From contig CAZXUI010000121.1 in the NCBI GenBank assembly GCA_964643885.1, positions 1-5,724 on the forward strand: 5,724 nt of DNA, given 5' to 3'. Below, one piece after another: positions 1 to 5,456 of this stretch. The DNA comes from CAADGL01 sp964643885 (GTDB lineage Bacteria > Planctomycetota > Phycisphaerae > UBA1845 > Fen-1342). The first letter of the stretch is position 1. Each line of letters starts with the position of its first letter. Below the pieces are notes generated by a model. That model did no database searches. It was not told the origin of the DNA and saw nothing but the letters and a program-made list of their open reading frames with translations. The position numbers and the translations under genes were made by a program.

Positions 1-628
1 TCGTCGATCTCCATCCGCCCGGAGCCATCTGGTCGGAAGCCTTCGCGACGGATGGTGTGCTACAAGGGGGCAAGTCGTTTTTCCAGCTCAGAGCATTCAT
101 GCAATCCTCTGGCACGCCGCCCCGGACAGTTGGGTCGACATGAATCCGCCCGGCTCCACGTACTCGCGCATCCAGGGCATGGCCGGTGATGTCCAAGTCG
201 GTCGGGGCCTGTTCGACGGCCTCAACCACGCCTGCCTCTGGAAGGGAACCCCCGAGAGCTTCGTCGACATGCACCCCTCGGTGGCCTACGACTCGGGCCT
301 CAACGACACCACCGGCCGCTATCACGCCGGCTACATCACGCACGGCGGCCTGGGCCAGGCCGGCCTGTGGATCGGCGACGATCCGGAGAGCTTCATCGAC
401 CTGCACGCCATGCTCGGGCCGGACCGGTACTTCTCCGTCGCCTACGGCATCGCCGAGCACAACGGCAAGCCGCACGTCGTCGGCCGCGCCGGCCACGTCA
501 ACGGCATCAGCCGCGCCGTCGCCTGGATCGCCCGCATCCCCGAGACCGACCGCCCCCCGCGCCGCCCGCCGGCGATGATTCCCGGCCAGCAGCAAAAGCC
601 GCAGTCGGCGAGCCCCTTAGTCCCCTAA
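1..628 (+). CDS. Extracellular HAF-like repeat protein, 3' part, apparent frameshift near its start in the window
   Basis: This is the C-terminal part of a repeat protein whose 5' end lies outside the window. The unit carries LW-x3-P-x-S-[WF]-[VI]-D-[ML]-[HN]-P followed by a Gly-rich stretch and HA-x-LW. The Leu-Trp pairs at 107-112, 236-241 and 365-370 are exactly 129 bases (43 codons) apart; the final AW is at 521-526. Such repeats resemble the HAF-type extracellular repeats of secreted proteins, often predicted to be beta-propellers; function is unknown. From about 68 to the stop TAA at 626-628 the protein lies in frame 2. The preceding unit (VDLHPPG, starting at base 3) lies in frame 3, which ends at TGA 141-143. 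This implies one missing base, probably in the G run 66-70. An ATG at 140 lies inside a repeat (the M of VDMNP) and is unlikely to be the true start. The protein ends in a Pro/Gln-rich tail, without a visible membrane anchor or sorting signal. Confidence 0.7.
   Translation, partial: RRSPSARSHLVGSLRDGWCATRGQVVFPAQSIHAILWHAAPDSWVDMNPPGSTYSRIQGMAGDVQVGRGLFDGLNHACLWKGTPESFVDMHPSVAYDSGLNDTTGRYHAGYITHGGLGQAGLWIGDDPESFIDLHAMLGPDRYFSVAYGIAEHNGKPHVVGRAGHVNGISRAVAWIARIPETDRPPRRPPAMIPGQQQKPQSASPLVP
3..526 (+). repeat. Tandem protein-level repeats, 43-residue period
   Basis: Four units can be aligned through the VD-[LM]-[HN] motif: VDLHPPG at 3 (frame 3), VDMNPPG at 134, VDMHPS at 263 and IDLHAM further on. 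The second and third are exactly 129 bases apart. The first and second are 131 bases apart, one short of a whole number of codons (132). The last unit is longer: its LW-to-AW distance is 156 bases (52 codons), as is common for a capping repeat. Similarity is at the protein level; the DNA of the units is diverged, so recent duplication is not indicated. Confidence 0.75.
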
Positions 629-631
629 GGG
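614..631. repeat. Inverted repeat over the stop codon of the HAF-like gene
   Basis: A perfect 7-bp stem CCCTTAG / CTAAGGG encloses a 4-base loop (TCCC); the right arm contains the TAA stop. A second small palindrome, GGCC-TTC-GGCC, follows at 630-640. No T-run follows on the plus strand, so this is not a classical intrinsic terminator. It could be a weak terminator, an mRNA 3' stabiliser, or the edge of the intergenic repeat region that begins here. Confidence 0.45.
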
Positions 632-662
632 CCTTCGGCCGCAACCTAACACAAACCGTCCA

Positions 663-687
663 ACTTCTCCGCAAATCGCGAAGAAGT
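663..687 (-). repeat. Hairpin-forming inverted repeat, better paired as minus-strand RNA
   Basis: The outer arms ACTTCT (663-668) and AGAAGT (682-687) and inner arms CGC (670-672) and GCG (678-680) pair around a 5-base loop. The single non-matching position, 669/681, is C-A on the plus strand but U-G on the minus strand. A minus-strand transcript would therefore form an uninterrupted 10-bp stem. This is compatible with a transcribed or REP-like hairpin read from the minus strand, but no T-run follows directly to make it a standard terminator. Confidence 0.45.
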
Positions 688-729
688 GCCGCTGTCGATT
701 AATCCCTCAACAATCCGCCACCCCCGCAC

Positions 730-747
730 CTAGGGACGTCCCCCTAG
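730..747. repeat. Inverted repeat CTAGGG / CCCTAG
   Basis: The 6-bp arms CTAGGG (730-735) and CCCTAG (742-747) flank a 6-base spacer. Within it, GGGACGTCCC (733-742) is a perfect 10-base palindrome. The GGGAC-GTCCC core resembles short palindromes scattered in intergenic DNA of many bacteria near REP-associated tyrosine transposases. That resemblance is from memory and no transposase gene is present in this window. Confidence 0.4.
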
Positions 748-798
748 AAAATCAAGCCCCGATAACCGCAATTCAGTGCGTCAGAATCATGCCCGCAC

Positions 799-824
799 TT
801 GACCCCCTTGCCTTTGACCCCCTT
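799..824. repeat. Direct repeat TTGACCCCCTT x2
   Basis: Two identical 11-base copies lie at 799-809 and 814-824, separated by 4 bases (15-base period). The complement reads AAGGGGGTCAA. They may belong to the same repeat element as the inverted repeats to the left, or form a tandem protein-binding site upstream of rimO. TTGACC also resembles a -35 hexamer, but no good -10 lies 16-18 bases downstream of either copy. Confidence 0.4.
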
Positions 825-1035
825 CGCACCCCCTCTACGCCGACCGCCACCCGGCCCCCGTGCGCCCAATCGCCCAGCTCGCACACCCGAATCTCGCGAA
901 GCGCCGAAACTCGCGCGCTCAGTTCTCCCTCTCCGCGCCGAGCCCCGCCTCGAGCACGTGCTTTTTTCCGGGCAAGCCACGACCGACGCGCGGAAAATCG
1001 CGGCCGCCCCCGCGACCCCGGTCGCCCGTCACATC

Positions 1036-1064
1036 TTGCCCTAAGCCCCGATCATCGCTATGCT
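1036..1064 (+). promoter_or_regulatory. Possible sigma70-type promoter for rimO
   Basis: TTGCCC (1036-1041) and TATGCT (1059-1064) are separated by 17 bases, each matching the consensus hexamers at 4 of 6 positions. Transcription would begin near 1071, downstream of the ATG at 1060, which would favour a downstream rimO start. The match is modest and could be chance, although such AT-containing hexamers are rare in this GC-rich stretch. Confidence 0.22.
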
Positions 1065-1098
1065 TACGCGCCACACGCGGCCGGCGCGGGCGTGCCCG

Positions 1099-1122
1099 CC
1101 GCGGAGGGCGAATCTCCCGCGG
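1099..1122 (+). repeat. Possible hairpin in the rimO leader
   Basis: CCGCGGAG (1099-1106) can pair with CTCC-C-GCGG (1114-1122), giving an 8-bp stem with one bulged C and a 7-base loop (GGCGAAT). If rimO starts at 1258 this would sit in the 5' untranslated leader. Stems of this size are not rare in GC-rich DNA, so the support is weak. Confidence 0.2.
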
Positions 1123-1257
1123 AGACGACCAGGCTTGCCCCAGCTTCACGACGATCATTCCGCATCCGGCTGCGCTGCGGGCGGCGCGGCGACAACGCCG
1201 CTGCCCGACGGACGCGCCCCTGATCGCAGCGCCAAAGCGGCCGGCGTCGGCCTGCCC

Positions 1258-2664
1258 GTGCTGCCGAGCGCCCCCGCCCCGCGCCCGCCGCTGACCAACC
1301 CGCCGGTCGTCTCCTTCGTCTCGCTCGGCTGCGCCAAGAACCTGGTCGACTCCGAGATGATGCTCGGCCAGCTCGCCGAAAGCGGCGCGCTGATCAGCGG
1401 CGACGAGAGCGCCGCCGACACGATCGTGGTCAACACCTGCGGCTTCCTCGAAAGCTCGCGCACCGAGGCGCTGGAGATTCTGCGCGAGCTCGCCCAGCGC
1501 AAGCGCGGCGGCACGCTGCGGCGGATCGTCGTCGCCGGCTGCCTTGTGCAGCGCGACGGCGAGAAGATTCGCGAGTGGGTGCCCGAGGTCGACGCCCTCG
1601 TCGGCGTCAACAACCGCGACGACGTCGTGCGGGCCGTCTGGCGGATGGACCGCGACGCCGCCGTCGACCGCTACCTGGGCGACTATCACGCGGGCGTCGC
1701 GGCCGGCTGGCACGACCAGGGCCGCCTGCGCCTGACTCCGCCGCACTACGCCTACGTGCGCATCAGCGAAGGCTGCGACCAGAAGTGCACCTTCTGCACG
1801 ATCCCCAGCATCCGCGGCCCCATGCACAGCAAGCCGCCCGGGCAGATCGTGGCCGAGTGCCGCGAGCTGATCGCCGACGGCGCGCAGGAGCTCGTGCTGA
1901 TCGGCCAGGACACGACCAGCTACGGTCAGGACATCGGCTACGCGGCCGGGCTGGCGGGTCTGCTGCGCACGCTCGACGCCGAGTGCGACGGCGCCCGCTG
2001 GATCCGGCTGATGTACGTCTATCCCTCGGTGATGACCGACGAGATGATCGCGGCGATCGCCGAATGCGAGCGCGTCGTCAAGTACATCGACATCCCGCTG
2101 CAACACATCAACGACCGCGTGCTCAAGGCGATGCATCGCCGCGTGACGCGGCGCGAGACGGAGACGCTGCTGGAGAAGCTGCGGCGCGGCATCCCCGGCG
2201 TGACGATCCGCACGACCTTCATCGTCGGCTTCCCGGGCGAGACGGAGGCCGAGTTCGCCGAGCTGCTCGACTTCATCGCCCGGTCGCAGTTCGAAGCGGT
2301 CGGCGGCTTCCAGTATTCGCTCGAGCCCGAGACGCCGGCCGGGCGGATGAAGCAGCAGGTCGACGACGACGCCAAGGCGGAGCGCTACGAGCGGCTGATG
2401 CTGGCGCAGCAGGAAGTGGCGCTGGCGGCGGCGCGGCGGCGGATCGGGCAGCGGTTCGAGGTGCTGGTGGACGGAGAGGATGAGCGCGGCGTGCTGGCGC
2501 GGCATGCGGGCCAGGCGCCGGAAGTCGACGCGATCTGCATCCTGCCGGACGAGTCGATCGAGCCGGGCACATTCGTGCCGGTCCGCTGCGTCGACACGGA
2601 TGATTACGACCTGGTCGTGCGGCGGCAGGCAGCGCGACGCAAAGAAGCTCGCTCCCGGCATTGA
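1258..2664 (+). CDS. rimO: Ribosomal protein S12 methylthiotransferase RimO
   Basis: RimO is a radical-SAM enzyme with two Fe-S clusters that adds a methylthio group to the beta-carbon of a conserved Asp of ribosomal protein S12, in the cytoplasm. Counting from GTG 1258 (468 aa, near the usual 430-470), the N-terminal methylthiotransferase domain has C25 (SLGCAKNLVDSE), C61 (VVNTCGF) and C95 (VAGCLVQR), ligands of the auxiliary cluster. The radical-SAM motif is C173-x3-C177-x2-C180 in ISEGCDQKCTFC. IPSIRGPMHSKP, QDTTSYGQD, YIDIPLQH and IVGFPGETE follow, and a TRAM domain begins near residue 395. IPSIRG after the CxxxCxxC motif and the C-terminal sequence favour RimO over MiaB. The start is uncertain: the frame is open from ATG 1060 (534 aa), and TTG 1135 has GGAG 10 bases upstream. 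GTG 1258 was chosen on length and because uniformly GC3-rich codons begin about there. The gene converges with the lipoprotein gene, leaving a 31-base gap. Confidence 0.93.
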   Translation: MLPSAPAPRPPLTNPPVVSFVSLGCAKNLVDSEMMLGQLAESGALISGDESAADTIVVNTCGFLESSRTEALEILRELAQRKRGGTLRRIVVAGCLVQRDGEKIREWVPEVDALVGVNNRDDVVRAVWRMDRDAAVDRYLGDYHAGVAAGWHDQGRLRLTPPHYAYVRISEGCDQKCTFCTIPSIRGPMHSKPPGQIVAECRELIADGAQELVLIGQDTTSYGQDIGYAAGLAGLLRTLDAECDGARWIRLMYVYPSVMTDEMIAAIAECERVVKYIDIPLQHINDRVLKAMHRRVTRRETETLLEKLRRGIPGVTIRTTFIVGFPGETEAEFAELLDFIARSQFEAVGGFQYSLEPETPAGRMKQQVDDDAKAERYERLMLAQQEVALAAARRRIGQRFEVLVDGEDERGVLARHAGQAPEVDAICILPDESIEPGTFVPVRCVDTDDYDLVVRRQAARRKEARSRH

Positions 2665-2695
2665 AATCCGCCAACACACCGCTCGCGGTCAAGAA

Positions 2696-3439
2696 TCACT
2701 TCAGATCGGCGAGCTGCCTGACCCGCGGGTCCTGGTCGTCAATCCGCACGACCATCTGCCGGCCGGTGTCCTGACCGAAGCTGTCCATGGCCGCGATGAG
2801 CATGTGATTGACCAGCCAGCGCAGGTCGCTGCTGCTGCCGGGACTCTCCGCGTCGCACGACCAGACGACTCGCCCGGCCAGCGGCACTTCGCCGCCGTGC
2901 CCGGCCGGCTGCGAAGCGGCGGACTCGGCCTCGACCCCGCCCGAGCGCTGAAGCGTGAGCGAGAGACGCCGCGTGTAGACCGTGTAGGACTGCGTCTCGT
3001 AGCGCGTGTAGCCGGCGGTGTACGTGCGGACGAAGTAGCGCCGCCCACCGCGGCCGTAGTAATAGCGGTCGTAGGTGAAGCCCGGCTCGTGAACGGGAAT
3101 CTCCCGCACCGCTGTGCGGCCCGCGTCGATGCCGACCTCGGCGGAGAGCAGGTAGTCGGACTCGTCCGGCGGGCGAACGTCGTAGCCTCGCTGCCGCAGG
3201 AGCGACTCGAGCTTCTCGGCCACTTCCGGAGCCAGCAGCGGACGGTCGGGCGGACCGGCCGCGACGACGCCCAGCGACGCCGCCCCGGGCTGCGGGAAAG
3301 CCTCGACCGCCGCGAGATAGCTCGTGAGGCGGACCTCGACCTGGCTGCATCCGGCCGCGGAAAGCAGCAGCGCGACCGGCGCGAGCCATCGCCCGGCGGC
3401 GATCTTGCGGGACGGACGCGCCCGGGCGCGATACATCAT
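2696..3439 (-). CDS. Putative envelope lipoprotein, DUF4136-like, Tyr-rich
   Basis: A 247-residue protein with a basic N-terminus (MMYRARARPSRK), a short hydrophobic segment (residues 18-29) and lipobox-like SAAGC. Cys31 is the predicted lipidated residue, so it is probably membrane-anchored outside the cytoplasm. The mature part has an N-terminal alpha/beta-looking region (RGYDVRPPDESDYLL, about 84-98). A segment with ten Tyr in about 36 residues follows (121-156, including DRYYYGR and SYTVYTRR), and then a conserved-looking C-terminal GSSSDLRW (201-208) and GQDTG. This layout resembles DUF4136-type lipoproteins of unknown function; the assignment is by pattern only. The start ATG at 3439 overlaps the stop of the upstream gene by one base (TGATG), with GGAG 5 bases upstream. 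A second in-frame ATG at 3436 has better 8-base spacing. A farther ATG at 3469 would place ten polar residues before the signal and is less likely. Confidence 0.8.
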   Translation of the reverse strand: MMYRARARPSRKIAAGRWLAPVALLLSAAGCSQVEVRLTSYLAAVEAFPQPGAASLGVVAAGPPDRPLLAPEVAEKLESLLRQRGYDVRPPDESDYLLSAEVGIDAGRTAVREIPVHEPGFTYDRYYYGRGGRRYFVRTYTAGYTRYETQSYTVYTRRLSLTLQRSGGVEAESAASQPAGHGGEVPLAGRVVWSCDAESPGSSSDLRWLVNHMLIAAMDSFGQDTGRQMVVRIDDQDPRVRQLADLK

Positions 3440-5403
3440 CACGGCTCCAGCGGAACGAGCATCCAGCAATCTGCGACCACGGCGCCGGAGCCTCGCAAGA
3501 GCAGCCGCGTCTCGCCGGCGCCGAGCTCGACCTCGCCCACGTCGAACAGGCCGTCCTCGCGGCGGCTGTATTCGACGGTGCCGATCGGCCGGCCATCGTC
3601 GTAGCTGACGACGAGCTTCTCGAAGGGGCGGCGCGGGTGGATGCGGATGCGAAGCTTGTAGCGGCCGGGCTGGTCCGTGCGGACGCGGGCCTGGATATCG
3701 GTGTCGGGTTTGAGGCTGACGGCGTATCCGCCGGAGAACTCGACGCCGCCGGCGTGGCGCTGGCGGACCAGGTTGCCCCAGCCGGCGCCGACGAGGTTGG
3801 CCTCGATCTCCACGCTGCCGGGGATGCGCAGGCCGAAGGGGGTGATGTATTCAGCGGTCAACCGCTCGAAGCCGCGGACGGGGGCGCCCGGCTGGCCGTA
3901 CCAGTAGGCGACCGAGGCGTAGTCGACGTCTTCGCGGCGGTCGACCTGCCGGTTTTCGAGCGAGAATCGCAGCATCCGCTGGAAGTTGATGCAGTCGGCG
4001 ACGTGCCAGCGGTAGGCGCTGCTTTTGCCGAAGGGGCCGGTAAGCGTGACGCCGTGCAGCGCGCGGCGGAAGAGGTGCAACGGCGCCGCGTCGCCGAAAT
4101 AGCCGGCCGTGTCCGTACCCCACAGCGCCGGGAAGGCCGGATCGTCGACCCAGACCTTGTGATCGCCCTCGCCCCACCAATCGCTGCGCGGGCAGTCGAC
4201 GCTGAGGACGGTGCCGACGTAGCGGCCGCGGCCGGCGGTTTCGAGCAGGGGATAGTCGCCGGTCTTGCACTCGCTCTCGCGGCGATAGCGGGCGTTGAAG
4301 CGGAGGCTCTCGGCGGGGGGCTCGGAGCGGTCGACCCGCATGTAGAGCATCAGGCCGAGCTTGGCGTCGGAGAGGTTCTCGATTTCGATCCGGAATCCAT
4401 CGCGATAGGGCATGGGGAAGTAGCAGTACATGAACCAACCCTCGCTCTTGTCGGCGAAGGGCATGTCGGTCCACAGATTCGTGCCCATGGGAAAGCTGGC
4501 GTAGCGCTGGCGGTCGAAGCCCGCGCCGAAGAAGTCTGTCAGAGGAGCTTCGACGGCGGGGCTGGCGGAGCCGTCCCACCAGATGCGCAAAACGCACTGG
4601 TGCAGCACGTACGGGTCGCGCGGTTCGTTGCGGTCGGTCAGCGTGACGAACAGGGCCCGAATGGTGCCGGACTCGTCGAGCTTGTCCGTGAGCTTGCCGC
4701 CGGGCGGCAGCGGCGGAGCGGCCTGTTTGGCCAGGAGCATGGTCGGGCGGTTGCGCAGAAAGTCGCGGTCCGTAAAGCCTCCGCGAAACGCCCGCGCGAC
4801 GGTTTCGCGCGCCTCGGCGGCCTGCTCACTGATCGTCGGCGAGAAAGTGTCGACCGCCGCGGAGGCCGGCAGCGCCGTGTAATCGATCTGATAGCGCCCC
4901 GCGAAATCGCGCGAGAGGATGCGGCACTGCCGGCCGTAGCCGATCGGGAAGCAGAGCACGTACCCGCCGCCGCCGGCCGTCTGATAGACGAAGGGCGCGT
5001 TGAACGGCTCGACACTGCCGTCGAAGAGGCGGGCGAACTCACCCTCGTAGACGGTGTTGTCGTCGAGCACGATGCGGAGCTGGCCGGCCGGCTGGTTCGT
5101 CCAGACGCGGTTGATCACGCCCGGGCCTTCCATCTCGGCCATGACGCCCCAGCCGTCCTCCTCGCGGATGAAGTGGCCGGCGTCCTGGTCGGCATCCGAC
5201 GAGTGCCGGCCGCCATCGTCGGCGGTGCGCGAGGCGCGGTCGAAGCTGGAGAACAGTCCCGCGCGCTCCTGCGGATCGGGCGGGAGCGTCAGACGGTCGA
5301 GATCGATCATCCGGCGGAGCAGGTCGGCCTGCGTGAACGTCTCTGCGGCGGCGTGCAGCGCGAGAGTGAGCAGGGCGATCAGGGTCAGCGGGAGGCTGCG
5401 CAT
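3439..5403 (-). CDS. Secreted DUF2961 / GH172-family protein with altered second catalytic motif
   Basis: A 654-residue exported protein. Residues 1-20 form a Sec signal peptide (MRSLPLTLIALL, cleavage likely after HAAA). The DUF2961 core follows: FSSFDRAS (51-58), GHFIREE, AEMEGPGVINRVW (89-101), a Gly-rich YQTAGGGGYV segment, then WWGEGDHKVWVD with E412, GTDTAGYFGD (429-438) and SAYRWHVAD. DUF2961 proteins are glycoside hydrolase family GH172, with characterised alpha-D-fructofuranosidase/difructose-anhydride and D-arabinofuranosidase activities; the substrate here is unknown. In the usual family motif GTGTEDYF the Glu 21 residues after the GEGD Glu is catalytic; here that position is Ala433 (the next Asp is Gly434), with Asp431 two residues earlier. 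Residues about 529-654 form an extra beta-sandwich-like domain ending ADCWMLVP, possibly carbohydrate-binding. ATG 5403 is preceded by GGAG with 8-base spacing and begins the signal peptide; an upstream ATG at 5451 would bury it. The gene follows ychF by 53 bases and overlaps the lipoprotein start. Confidence 0.88.
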   Translation of the reverse strand: MRSLPLTLIALLTLALHAAAETFTQADLLRRMIDLDRLTLPPDPQERAGLFSSFDRASRTADDGGRHSSDADQDAGHFIREEDGWGVMAEMEGPGVINRVWTNQPAGQLRIVLDDNTVYEGEFARLFDGSVEPFNAPFVYQTAGGGGYVLCFPIGYGRQCRILSRDFAGRYQIDYTALPASAAVDTFSPTISEQAAEARETVARAFRGGFTDRDFLRNRPTMLLAKQAAPPLPPGGKLTDKLDESGTIRALFVTLTDRNEPRDPYVLHQCVLRIWWDGSASPAVEAPLTDFFGAGFDRQRYASFPMGTNLWTDMPFADKSEGWFMYCYFPMPYRDGFRIEIENLSDAKLGLMLYMRVDRSEPPAESLRFNARYRRESECKTGDYPLLETAGRGRYVGTVLSVDCPRSDWWGEGDHKVWVDDPAFPALWGTDTAGYFGDAAPLHLFRRALHGVTLTGPFGKSSAYRWHVADCINFQRMLRFSLENRQVDRREDVDYASVAYWYGQPGAPVRGFERLTAEYITPFGLRIPGSVEIEANLVGAGWGNLVRQRHAGGVEFSGGYAVSLKPDTDIQARVRTDQPGRYKLRIRIHPRRPFEKLVVSYDDGRPIGTVEYSRREDGLFDVGEVELGAGETRLLLRGSGAVVADCWMLVPLEP

Positions 5404-5411
5404 CGATCGGT

Positions 5412-5415
5412 CTCC
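5412..5415 (-). promoter_or_regulatory. Ribosome binding site of the GH172-like gene
   Basis: GGAG on the minus strand lies 8 bases before ATG 5403. It decides the start in favour of the one that opens directly with the signal peptide. Confidence 0.6.
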
Positions 5416-5456
5416 AGGGGCCGCGTCGAATCGAGGAGTGCGAGAACCCACGCGTC

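Larger units (their letters stand above)
629..1257. other. Long intergenic / leader region without a supported gene
   Basis: No convincing protein or RNA gene is seen here. The left part (about 629-830) is less GC-rich than the surrounding genes and holds inverted repeats at 614-631, 663-687 and 730-747, plus a direct repeat at 799-824. The middle (830-1050) is Pro/Arg/Ala-coding in every frame, as expected of GC-rich non-coding DNA, and resembles no protein. The right part (1060-1257) is open in the rimO frame. Its third-position G/C bias is weaker than in the rimO core, so it is either an untranslated leader or a poorly conserved N-terminal extension. Confidence 0.55.

Noticed and set aside
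140..628. ATG 140 as a genuine start of a separate 162-residue protein
   Set aside because: The Met lies inside a repeat unit (VDMNP), and the same frame upstream encodes the beginning of that unit (HAILW and PDSWVD), so the protein clearly extends further upstream.
744..980. 78-residue minus-strand open frame in the intergenic region
   Set aside because: Basic low-complexity translation that crosses the direct and inverted repeats, with no recognisable motif or convincing ribosome binding site.
629..1060. CRISPR array or tRNA gene in the long gap
   Set aside because: There are no repeats of suitable length and spacing, and no cloverleaf with the invariant TTC-arm bases was seen.
789..1294. 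Overlapping plus-strand open frames starting at 789, 799 and 860
   Set aside because: Pro/Arg/Ala/Ser-rich in all frames, mutually overlapping, no family resemblance; typical of GC-rich non-coding DNA.
919..2679. 586-codon open frame on the minus strand opposite rimO
   Set aside because: The plus strand encodes complete RimO motifs. The antisense product is low-complexity, rich in His, Asp, Arg and Ala, and has no recognisable domain.
2678..2689. Small hairpin ACCG-CTCG-CGGT between convergent rimO and the lipoprotein gene
   Set aside because: Only a 4-bp stem and no T-run on either strand; too weak to call a bidirectional terminator.
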